In this document: in pieces, positions 1 through 6,199 of the stretch
Numbering within the stretch: the first letter of the stretch is position 1
How the letters are laid out: every line of letters starts with the position of its first letter
DNA from: Candidatus Moranbacteria bacterium CG10_big_fil_rev_8_21_14_0_10_35_21
GTDB taxonomy: Bacteria > Patescibacteriota > Minisyncoccia > Moranbacterales > UBA2206
Direction of reading: 5' to 3'
Assembly: GCA_002773095.1 (NCBI GenBank)
Contig: PFCG01000001.1
Span: 1 to 35,637 of the forward strand
Length of the DNA stretch: 35,637 bases
Notes under the pieces: generated by a model
The model's database searches: none
The model's input: the letters and a program-made list of their open reading frames with translations, nothing else
What the model was told of the DNA's origin: nothing
Position numbers and translations under genes: made by a program

Positions 1-48
1 TTATTATACCAGAAAACGTTTCCAAGCTATTGGGCTATTACGCTAGTA

Positions 49-77
49 TTGACTTTTTCATTTAGATGGTGTATAAT
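49..77 (+). promoter_or_regulatory. Near-consensus sigma-70 type promoter
   Basis: TTGACT (49-54), a 17-bp spacer and a perfect TATAAT (72-77). The predicted transcription start is near 84. It points toward the hairpin at 92-120 and the small ORF at 140. This is among the best promoter matches in the window. Confidence 0.75.
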
Positions 78-91
78 GGATATACAGTAAT

Positions 92-120
92 AAGAGCGGG
101 TGAACCGCTTTTTATTTTTT
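92..120 (+). terminator. Terminator-like hairpin just after the promoter (possible attenuator)
   Basis: The stem AAGAGCGG/CCGCTTTT (one G-U pair) with loop GTGAA runs into a T-rich tract up to 120. It begins only about 8 nt after the predicted transcription start. RNA from the upstream promoter would therefore either stop after roughly 35 nt or read through into the small ORF. It could instead be an unrelated upstream terminator. Confidence 0.6.
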
Positions 121-139
121 AATAATTAAAACAAAAACT

Positions 140-292
140 ATGGAGGAAGTAAAATGCCAGGGTCCGGAATGTCCGGATTGTCAAAAGAGGAACGAGGAAA
201 CACGTCAATCAGAGGAGTTAGGATTGGCGATTCTAGTGGCTTTAATGCCATTATTGTCCATCACTTTTTTTGGCAATATAGGCTTATTGTAA
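140..292 (+). CDS. Small Cys-containing putative membrane protein (50 aa)
   Basis: Unrecognised 50-residue ORF. The N-terminus has three cysteines (C6, C11, C14) in a CQGPECPDC context suggestive of metal binding or disulfides. A hydrophilic stretch follows, and then a hydrophobic segment (about residues 28-50) that looks like one membrane helix. The start is uncertain. A strong Shine-Dalgarno GGAGG at 142-146 lies inside this frame and is ideally spaced for a different ATG at 154, which opens an overlapping 48-aa frame (154-300) starting MPGSGMSGL. I prefer the 140 frame because its protein looks more natural, but the ribosome binding site favours 154. Both lie between the 92-120 hairpin and the terminator at 343-375. 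Confidence 0.45.
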   Translation: MEEVKCQGPECPDCQKRNEETRQSEELGLAILVALMPLLSITFFGNIGLL

Positions 293-342
293 AATATTAA
301 AAAAATGAAAACTTGATCAATCTTTGATTTAGCTAAAATTTT

Positions 343-375
343 AAAAAATCCCTTGATGAATCAGGGGATTTTTTT
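343..375. terminator. Bidirectional intrinsic terminator
   Basis: The stem A-tract/ATCCCTTGA pairs with TCAGGGGAT/T-tract across a TGAA loop, with an A-run on one side and a T-run on the other. It sits between the plus-strand small ORF and the 3' end of efp, so it can serve both. Confidence 0.85.
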
Positions 376-377
376 GT

Positions 378-935
378 TTAAGCTCGGGAAACATATTCTC
401 CTCTTTCGGTATTGACTATAACTTGGTCGCCTTCATTGACGAAGAGAGGAGTGGATATTTTCAGTCCGGTTTCTAGCGTGACTAGTTTGGTTCCGGAAGA
501 AACGGTGTTTCCTTTGATACCCGGTGGAGCCTCAGTTACTTTCAAAGTAATTTTGACTGGTAGTTCAATATTAATAGCGTGGTCGTTAAAATTAATTACT
601 TGCACTTCTGTTTCTTCAATTAAATAATTTATAGTCTCACCCAAAACTTCTTTAGAAAGAGAAAACTGTTCGTAGTTTTTCATATCCATAAAAGCATAGT
701 TATCTTTTTCTCTATAGAGAAATTGAGCTTTAGATTTGGCAATGTCAGCTTCTTCTATTTGCTCTGCTCCTTGGAAAGTTTTTTCTAGAACGGTTCCCGT
801 TAGAAGATTTTTGAGACGGGTTCGGAGGACTGAACCAGCTCGACCGGTTTTGGAATGTTCATGATAAAGAACGGCGAAAGGTTCGCCGTTTAAAACAATA
901 TTTTTTCCGGATTTAATTTCATTGATACCCAGCAT
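378..935 (-). CDS. efp: Elongation factor P
   Basis: EF-P (185 aa, normal length) binds ribosomes stalled on polyproline stretches and promotes peptide bond formation. It has the expected three beta domains: an N-terminal KOW-like domain with NLLTGTVLEKTF, an OB domain, and a C-terminal domain with the family signature around APPGIKGNT and LETG. The tip of the modification loop reads HSKTGRAGS, so the position matching E. coli Lys34 is Arg32, as in the arginine-type (rhamnosylated) EF-P of Pseudomonas. No EarP or other modification enzyme is in the window. It is the last gene of the rpsF-ssb-rpsR-efp operon, 4 nt after rpsR, and is followed by a strong terminator. Confidence 0.95.
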   Translation of the reverse strand: MLGINEIKSGKNIVLNGEPFAVLYHEHSKTGRAGSVLRTRLKNLLTGTVLEKTFQGAEQIEEADIAKSKAQFLYREKDNYAFMDMKNYEQFSLSKEVLGETINYLIEETEVQVINFNDHAINIELPVKITLKVTEAPPGIKGNTVSSGTKLVTLETGLKISTPLFVNEGDQVIVNTERGEYVSRA

Positions 936-939
936 TTTT

Positions 940-1179
940 TTATTTAACTACAAAAGGGACCAAAGCCATAACGCGGGCTTTTTTGATAGCGTTAGAAAGA
1001 GTTCTTTGATGACGAGCACAAACCCCGTGTCTTTTTGGCGGATAAATCTTGCCTTGAGAATTCATAAAATAACGCAAGAGATAAGCGTCTTTGTAGTCAA
1101 TTTTGTCCATCTTTTTTTCGCAAAAAGAACAGACCTTTTTTTCTCCTCGAGGAGCTTCTTTTCGATTATAATTTTGCAT
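940..1179 (-). CDS. rpsR: 30S ribosomal protein S18
   Basis: S18 (79 aa) partners with S6 on the platform of the small subunit. The conserved core is visible (YLLRYFMNSQGKI, HGVCARHQRTLSNAIKKAR). Cysteines 17 and 20 with Cys54 and His57 form a plausible zinc site, so this is the Cys-containing (C+) form. It sits in the operon order rpsF-ssb-rpsR common in bacteria, 24 nt after ssb and 4 nt before efp. No Shine-Dalgarno is visible before the ATG. Confidence 0.96.
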   Translation of the reverse strand: MQNYNRKEAPRGEKKVCSFCEKKMDKIDYKDAYLLRYFMNSQGKIYPPKRHGVCARHQRTLSNAIKKARVMALVPFVVK

Positions 1180-1203
1180 AGTGAATAAAATTTATTATTT
1201 GGA

Positions 1204-1671
1204 TTAAAAGGGAACGTCTTCTATTTTTACTTCATCTTGCTCGTCGTCTAGATTGATGGTGGGAATTTCTTCAGCCACTGGTGCGGCTTGTTTAGGTTGT
1301 TGATTAGGAGTTGAAGGAGTGAAGGCTCTTGGAGCGGAATTTTGGGCACGAGAACCCAATTGCATATTTTCAGCGACCACTTCTGTGTATCTTTTTTCAA
1401 TACCATCTTTGCCAGTATATTTTCTGGTTTCCATTCGTCCTTCAAAATAAGCTTCTTGTCCTTTGGTGAGATATTGTCCAACAATTTCAGCTAATCTTCC
1501 CCAAAGAACCACATTGTGATATTCAGTTTTATCCTGTTTCTGACCGTTTTTATCTTTCCAAAAACGGTTAGTGGCTAAACTGACGGAAGCCACAGTTTGT
1601 CCAGAAGAGGTATTTCTTATTTCTGGATCGCGAGTTAATCGTCCGACTAAGATGACTTTGTTGACATTCAT
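1204..1671 (-). CDS. ssb: Single-stranded DNA-binding protein
   Basis: SSB (155 aa) coats single-stranded DNA and recruits repair and replication proteins. The OB fold occupies about residues 1-107 (start MNVNKVILVGRLTRDPE; conserved WGRLAE and EGRMETRKY). A Pro/Gln/Ala-rich linker leads to an acidic tail ending IEDVPF, close to the canonical DDIPF partner-binding tip. It lies 11 nt downstream of rpsF, as in the classical rpsF-ssb-rpsR arrangement. Because T4P and comFC genes are nearby it might also serve during DNA uptake, but only the housekeeping role is supported here. Confidence 0.95.
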   Translation of the reverse strand: MNVNKVILVGRLTRDPEIRNTSSGQTVASVSLATNRFWKDKNGQKQDKTEYHNVVLWGRLAEIVGQYLTKGQEAYFEGRMETRKYTGKDGIEKRYTEVVAENMQLGSRAQNSAPRAFTPSTPNQQPKQAAPVAEEIPTINLDDEQDEVKIEDVPF

Positions 1672-1682
1672 ATTGTTTTAAG

Positions 1683-2150
1683 TTAAATATTTAAAATTTC
1701 TTCTAATTTTTTATCGATATCTTCAGAAGAAGATTGTTCTTTTGGTTTTGAAATTTCTTCCGGAGATTTTTTAACTTCCTTTTTTTCTTTGGGTGTTTCT
1801 TTTGGTTGAATTTTAGCTTTAGCTTTTTCATCATTCTTTCGTTCTTCTCGACTCTTGAGTTCTGGAAGTTCTTCTGTTCGGCTAATCAAAAAACGAAGCA
1901 GGTTATTCATCAAATTCAATTTTTTAGTGATGGACTGGAGTTTGGAAGCATCTTCCAATTGAAAACGACGAGCCACATAAGCGCCAAAAACTTCATGGTT
2001 TATTGGGTAAGCCAACCTTCTTTTTTCAATGACTTCTTTTTCTTCAAAAGCGCCACCTTCGGAAGTGGTAATGGCTTCTACCTCACTTTTAATTTTATCA
2101 AAGTTGGCTTCTTGAGAAGATCCAATTAGATAGAATAGTTCGTATTGCAT
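1683..2150 (-). CDS. rpsF: 30S ribosomal protein S6
   Basis: S6 heterodimerises with S18 on 16S rRNA. Residues 1-95 match the S6 ferredoxin-like fold (MQYELFYLIG start, RRLAYPI, LMNNLLRFLISR). Residues 96-155 form a Lys/Glu/Pro/Ser-rich tail not needed for the fold, which makes the protein longer than the roughly 95-residue core. The tail is presumably disordered. It is the first gene of the rpsF-ssb-rpsR-efp operon. Its promoter (2386-2414) lies about 230 nt upstream, leaving an unusually long and structured leader. No Shine-Dalgarno precedes the ATG. Confidence 0.93.
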   Translation of the reverse strand: MQYELFYLIGSSQEANFDKIKSEVEAITTSEGGAFEEKEVIEKRRLAYPINHEVFGAYVARRFQLEDASKLQSITKKLNLMNNLLRFLISRTEELPELKSREERKNDEKAKAKIQPKETPKEKKEVKKSPEEISKPKEQSSSEDIDKKLEEILNI

Positions 2151-2379
2151 ATTTGATTTAAATTATTATTTATTAAGGGGTTGGTTTGATGCGAGGCATC
2201 CGCCATAGGCGGATTAATTTTTATACCCATTCATACTGAATGGACAAAAATTAAAATCCGCCAAAGAAAGTTTTATCTGCCTATTGTTATGCTATAAGCA
2301 TTACGGGCAGGCTCCTTGCGGATTATGATTCCCTTATCCCCGAGTATTTGGGGCGAGAGAATTATGGACTTTCTAGATT
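2151..2379 (-). promoter_or_regulatory. Structured 5' leader of the rpsF operon
   Basis: This is the non-coding stretch between the predicted transcription start (about 2379) and rpsF. In minus-strand sense it holds a CCCC/GGGG hairpin near 2338-2354, then a nested palindrome at 2255-2324 (outer AATCCGC/GCGGATT, then CTGCC/GGCAG, then ATGCT/AGCAT). Next come a hairpin at 2213-2256 (TTAATTTTT/AAAAATTAA with inner CATTCA/TGAATG) and a tight palindrome at 2198-2214 (ATCCGCC-ATA-GGCGGAT). It could be an S6:S18 autoregulatory leader, or simply accumulated palindromic repeats. I could not match it confidently to the known S6:S18 RNA motif. Confidence 0.55.
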
Positions 2380-2385
2380 AAAATC

Positions 2386-2414
2386 ATTCTAGCAGATTAG
2401 AAATGGATAGTCAA
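2386..2414 (-). promoter_or_regulatory. Promoter of the rpsF operon
   Basis: On the minus strand: TTGACT (plus 2409-2414), exactly 17 bp, then TAGAAT (plus 2386-2391). The predicted start is near 2379. It is the best promoter match upstream of rpsF, lying between ychF and the structured leader. Confidence 0.7.
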
Positions 2415-2435
2415 ATTAAATTTTAAACTCTATAA

Positions 2436-2477
2436 CCCCGATAGCAATCCGTTGCGACGGATACTACGGGGCAGGCA
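2436..2477. repeat. Nested palindromic element (CCCCG...CGGGG family), intergenic copy
   Basis: The outer arms CCCCG/CGGGG (2436-2440, 2467-2471) enclose an inner stem ATCCGT-TGCG-ACGGAT (2447-2462), followed by CAGGC. On the minus strand it begins GCCTGCCCCGT, nearly identical to the start of the copy inside ychF (GCTTGCCCCGT). It lies just 3' of ychF and could act as its terminator or as a 3'-end stabiliser, though no strong U-tract follows. Confidence 0.7.
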
Positions 2478-2494
2478 TCTCCGTCTTTAATATT

Positions 2495-3583
2495 CTATAT
2501 TTTAAATTCAATAACATCGCCATCTTGGACGATATATTCTTTACCTTCTAGTCGTAATGTTCCTAATTCTTTAGCCTTGCTCCAAGACCCAGCTTCCAGT
2601 AATTTATCCCATTGGATAACTTCAGCGCGGACAAACTTTTCCTTAAAGTCGTTGTGGATAGCTGTGCCAGCCATTGGAGCGGTCCAGCCCTTTTTGATGG
2701 TCCAGGCGCGAGTTTCATCTTCTCCAGTGGTGAAATAGGTCATTAATCCTAATAATTTGTAGGCCTCAACAATCAGCGTATCAATGGCAGAGGTGATGCC
2801 AAGTTCTTTGGCTTCTTCGCATGACATTTCAATTAGTTCTTCTTCTATTTTAATATCCAGAATTACAAAGTTATTTTTCTCGGTTAATTTTTTAGGAATC
2901 TTATAGGAAACCCCGTTAAATAGCTCCGCACCGACTTCGTCGGATTTAACGGGGCAAGCATTATAAACAAACAAAAAAGGTTTCATAGTGAGCAGGGATA
3001 ATTCACGAACAATAATTTTAGTATTTTCATCTTCCAAATCCAATTGGGTTTCATTAGCTAATACTCCAGCTTCCAAATTTTCTTTTATTTTATTTAAAAT
3101 CGCTAATTGTTCTTCGGCACCTTTAACTTTTCCGCGATTATCCTTCTCTAATCTTATTTTTACTTTATAGATAGTCTCCAAATCTGCCAGAATTAATTCA
3201 GTATTAATAATTTCTATATCATGTTCGGGATCAATTTTATTATGTACGTGAGTAATTTTTTCATTTTGAAAAACTCGAACTACTTGAGCGATAGCGTCCA
3301 CTTCTCGGATGTTGGATAAGAATTTATTACCCAAACCTTCACCTTCCGAAGCGCCCTTGACGATGCCAGCAATATCCACAAATTCTACTACGGCTGGAAT
3401 TATTTTAGCTGATTTTGACATTTTAGCTAGCTTATCAAAACGAGCGTCTGGCACCTTCACAATGCCGACATTGGGTTCAATAGTACAAAAGGGATAATTA
3501 CTAATATCCACCTGAACTTTTGTCAGGGCTTTAAATAAGGTTGATTTTCCAACATTAGGGAGGCCGACAATACCAATTTTCAT
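2495..3583 (-). CDS. ychF: Ribosome-binding ATPase YchF (OLA1 family)
   Basis: An Obg-related TRAFAC P-loop protein of 362 aa, the family's usual length. The P-loop GLPNVGKS is at residues 7-14, with switch residues [10 protein letters not shown] and Walker B DIAG near 70. A coiled-coil helical domain follows (about 120-200), and a C-terminal TGS domain ([17 protein letters not shown] onward). The family normally has an NxxE G4 motif giving ATP preference, but here the sequence reads [12 protein letters not shown], so the expected Glu is Pro. That stretch is encoded by a nested palindrome (2911-2960) of the same type as the intergenic repeat at 2436. It is a single gene divergent from the mutase at 3705. 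Confidence 0.95.
   Translation of the reverse strand: MKIGIVGLPNVGKSTLFKALTKVQVDISNYPFCTIEPNVGIVKVPDARFDKLAKMSKSAKIIPAVVEFVDIAGIVKGASEGEGLGNKFLSNIREVDAIAQVVRVFQNEKITHVHNKIDPEHDIEIINTELILADLETIYKVKIRLEKDNRGKVKGAEEQLAILNKIKENLEAGVLANETQLDLEDENTKIIVRELSLLTMKPFLFVYNACPVKSDEVGAELFNGVSYKIPKKLTEKNNFVILDIKIEEELIEMSCEEAKELGITSAIDTLIVEAYKLLGLMTYFTTGEDETRAWTIKKGWTAPMAGTAIHNDFKEKFVRAEVIQWDKLLEAGSWSKAKELGTLRLEGKEYIVQDGDVIEFKI
2911..2960. repeat. In-frame palindromic element inside ychF
   Basis: Outer arms CCCCGTTAAAT (2911-2921) and ATTTAACGGGG (2944-2954) are perfect inverted repeats. The inner stem is CCGAC-TTC-GTCGG (2931-2943), and CAAGC follows. The reading frame stays open, giving [17 protein letters not shown] in place of the usual sequence after the G4 asparagine. 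The 11-base arm recurs exactly at 9088-9098. Confidence 0.75.
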
Positions 3584-3613
3584 GATTTTCTAAAAATTAT
3601 TACGAATATACGA

Positions 3614-3642
3614 AGTTTATAAGAATAAGCTCATTAAATCAA
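3614..3642 (-). promoter_or_regulatory. Candidate ychF promoter
   Basis: On the minus strand: TTGATT (plus 3637-3642), 17 bp, then TAAACT (plus 3614-3619), 31 bp from the ychF ATG. The match is moderate. It lies back-to-back with the promoter at 3647-3675. Confidence 0.4.
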
Positions 3643-3646
3643 TAGC

Positions 3647-3675
3647 TTGAGCAAGAAAAGGTTAAATGATAAAAT
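3647..3675 (+). promoter_or_regulatory. Promoter of the phosphomannomutase gene
   Basis: TTGAGC (3647-3652), 17 bp, TAAAAT (3670-3675), with TGA immediately before the -10 (extended -10). The predicted start near 3682 leaves a leader of about 23 nt before the ATG at 3705. Confidence 0.65.
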
Positions 3676-3704
3676 AAAGGTAGTAAATAATTATCAAGAA
3701 AAAT

Positions 3705-5126
3705 ATGAAAGTTAATTCACGAATGTTTCGGGGTTATGATTTGCGCGGGATAGTAGGAGAGGATTTAAATTTGGAAATTGTGGAACATATTGGGAAAGCT
3801 TACGGCACCTATATGAAAAGGCAGGGGATAAACAAGGCCGTCGTGGGTTTTGATTGTCGGGCTACTAGTCAAGAATATAGCGAAGCTATGATCCGTGGAT
3901 TTTCTTGGGCTGGAGTGGATACGATTGATATTGGAATGAATTTAGTAGGTATCTTTTATTGGGCGCAGTATTATTTGGATTGCCAAGGAGGAGTCTTTGT
4001 GACGGCTTCTCATAACTCAGCTGAATATAATGGATTTAAATTTGCCAATGGATTTTCAGAAACTTTAGTGAGTGAAGGTATTCAAGAATTGAAAAAAATG
4101 ATTGAGTCGGAGGATTATGAAAAAGCTGAAACTCCTGGAAAAGTTGAAAAGAAGGAAGTGAGAGCAACATATTTTAATGATTTGGAGAAAAGATTGTCAG
4201 TAACAAAAAAATTCAAAGTGGTTGTTGATCCTGGGAATTCCACAGCCGGAGTTATTGTGCCTGAAATGCTAGAAAAAATTGGATGTGAAGTGGTTCGAAG
4301 CAATTGCCAAATTAATCCAACTTTTCCGTTAGGCACACCAGACCCCACTGAATCTGTGGTGGCAGAAAGATTGAGGAAAAAAGTGTTGGAAGAAAAAGCT
4401 GATGTGGGATTTTCTTATGATGCCGATGGAGATCGAATTGGGATTGTGGATAATCAAGGTGAAATAATTTGGAATGATGTTTTGGTAGCTATTTTTGCCT
4501 CCGATGTTTTGCGCGAGCATAAGGGATCTAAAATAATGTATAACACTCTTTGCTCTAAGATAGTGGAGGACACGATCATAGCTAAGGGTGGAGTGCCTTT
4601 TATGTGGCGCACCGGACATTCATTTTTGAAAAAGAAAAACCAGGAAATAAAAGCTGCTTTCATTGGGGAACTTTCTGGTCACTTTTTCTTCTCAGCGGAT
4701 TTCTATAATCATGATGACGGAATATATTCTACTTTCAGATTGTTGCGTTATTTATCCGAAACCGGACAAACTCTTGCTGAAATAGTAGCCAGCTTGCCGA
4801 AATATATTTCCAGTCCTGAAATTAAATTGGGATGTGCGGATGATCAGAAAGTAAAACTGATAGAAAAAATAAGTGAGGTTTTGCGTCATGATTTTCCTGA
4901 AGCAGAAGTGATTGATGACGAGCGAGCAGGGGACGGTGTGCGATTGAATATGAGTGATGCTATGTTAGTGATTAGATATTCCCAAAACGGACCTTATATT
5001 ACCCTAAAATTTGAAGCACAAGCCGAAGGCAAATATAACGAATTAAAAGCCTATTTGAATAATTTGCTCCATAATTATGAGGAGATAAGTTGGGAAGAAG
5101 GTGTAAATATTGAAAGTTTGGCTTAG
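3705..5126 (+). CDS. manB: Phosphomannomutase/phosphoglucomutase
   Basis: Alpha-D-phosphohexomutase (473 aa) that interconverts hexose-6-P and hexose-1-P through a phosphoserine. The active-site loop TASHNSAEYNG carries Ser102. The magnesium loop DADGDR is at 239-244, the sugar-specificity loop GELSGH at 321-326, and the C-terminal phosphate-binding segment RYSQNGPYITLKFEA near the end. All four domains are present at normal length. With the phosphoglucose/phosphomannose isomerase (8051) and the mannose-1-P guanylyltransferase (11490) in this window, a Man-6-P to Man-1-P step toward GDP-mannose is the likely role. Phosphoglucomutase activity cannot be excluded, and the symbol is by function. 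It has its own promoter and a terminator at 5152. Confidence 0.92.
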   Translation: MKVNSRMFRGYDLRGIVGEDLNLEIVEHIGKAYGTYMKRQGINKAVVGFDCRATSQEYSEAMIRGFSWAGVDTIDIGMNLVGIFYWAQYYLDCQGGVFVTASHNSAEYNGFKFANGFSETLVSEGIQELKKMIESEDYEKAETPGKVEKKEVRATYFNDLEKRLSVTKKFKVVVDPGNSTAGVIVPEMLEKIGCEVVRSNCQINPTFPLGTPDPTESVVAERLRKKVLEEKADVGFSYDADGDRIGIVDNQGEIIWNDVLVAIFASDVLREHKGSKIMYNTLCSKIVEDTIIAKGGVPFMWRTGHSFLKKKNQEIKAAFIGELSGHFFFSADFYNHDDGIYSTFRLLRYLSETGQTLAEIVASLPKYISSPEIKLGCADDQKVKLIEKISEVLRHDFPEAEVIDDERAGDGVRLNMSDAMLVIRYSQNGPYITLKFEAQAEGKYNELKAYLNNLLHNYEEISWEEGVNIESLA

Positions 5127-5151
5127 TAGATTATATTAATTAGGAGAAAAT

Positions 5152-5180
5152 AAAAAATACGTATTTAAATACGTATTTTT
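5152..5180. terminator. Bidirectional terminator between manB and trpS
   Basis: Perfect inverted repeat AAAAATACGTA/TACGTATTTTT across a TTTAAA-type loop, with A- and T-runs on opposite sides. It lies between convergent genes. Confidence 0.75.
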
Positions 5181-5200
5181 ATATTCAGAATTTTTTTAAG

Positions 5201-6178
5201 TTAGTTTAGAAAACCCACTTTTTCTTTCACTTCTTTCATTTTCTTTTCCGCTATCGGACGAACTTTTTCAGCTCCTGCTTTCAAAATGGCCAATACTTTT
5301 TCGTCAGATAAATCTTTCATTTTTTTTTGCAATGGTTTTAGAAAATTTACTACTATATCGGCTAGTCCAGTTTTAAATTCGGAATAATTCTTGCCTTGAT
5401 ACATCGCCACAATTTCATCTGTGGATTTGTCGGAAAATAAAGAATAAATATTAATCAAATTTTTAAGGGCCGGCTTGTCATCGGAATAAACAATTTCGCT
5501 GCCGGAATCCGTCACTGCTTTCTGGATTTTTTTTCTGACAATTTCTTCTGTGTCAGTGAGAGAAATATAATTATATTCCGACGCTGCGGATTTCGACATT
5601 TTTTTAGTCGGGTCGTCCAATCCCATAATATTTTCGCTGGCTTGCGTAGTATATGGCTTAGGAATTAAAAATGTTTCACCAAATCTCTTATTAAATCTTT
5701 CTGCTAATTTTCTAGTAAGTTCGATATGCTGTACCTGGTCTTTTCCGACCGGAACTAACTCTGTATCATATAACAAAATATCAGAAGCCATAAGGACAGG
5801 ATAATCAAAAAGTCCCATACCAACTCCTTCTTTATTTTTAGTCTTGTCTTTATATTGCGTCATTCTTTCTAGTTCAGAAACTTTAGCAATCGTATTCAAA
5901 ATCCAAGTCAATTCCGAATGCTGCGAAATATGTGATTGAACAAAGATAGAACATTTTTCAGGATCAATACCAGAGGCTAAATAAACTTTGGCTACCTCAA
6001 GAGTGCGTTTGCGCAATTCTTCGGGATCTTGCGGAACGGTGATGGCGTGCAAGTCTACCACGCAAAAAATAGAGTCGTATTCATTTTGAAGTTTGACCCA
6101 GTTTTTAATGGCTCCTAAATAATTGCCGATATGTAAGTTTCCACTCGGCTGTATGCCGGAAAAAATTCTTTTGTTCAT
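5201..6178 (-). CDS. trpS: Tryptophan--tRNA ligase
   Basis: Class I aminoacyl-tRNA synthetase (325 aa, typical length) that charges tRNA-Trp. The HIGH motif appears as LHIGN (residues 15-19) in PSGNLHIGNYLG, and the KMSKS loop is at 193-197. The TrpRS-specific segments MASDILLYDTELVPVGKDQ and HIELTR are clear. It is the last gene of the minus-strand run, 21 nt after RNase J. No T-box or other tryptophan-responsive leader is visible, as expected for an internal operon gene. Confidence 0.96.
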   Translation of the reverse strand: MNKRIFSGIQPSGNLHIGNYLGAIKNWVKLQNEYDSIFCVVDLHAITVPQDPEELRKRTLEVAKVYLASGIDPEKCSIFVQSHISQHSELTWILNTIAKVSELERMTQYKDKTKNKEGVGMGLFDYPVLMASDILLYDTELVPVGKDQVQHIELTRKLAERFNKRFGETFLIPKPYTTQASENIMGLDDPTKKMSKSAASEYNYISLTDTEEIVRKKIQKAVTDSGSEIVYSDDKPALKNLINIYSLFSDKSTDEIVAMYQGKNYSEFKTGLADIVVNFLKPLQKKMKDLSDEKVLAILKAGAEKVRPIAEKKMKEVKEKVGFLN

Positions 6179-6199
6179 ATAGGTTAATTCTATAATATT

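Noticed and set aside
1-90. Open frame from the window start (29 codons) ending in TAA at 88-90
   Set aside because: It overlaps a near-consensus promoter, has no visible start and no family resemblance; it is probably chance.
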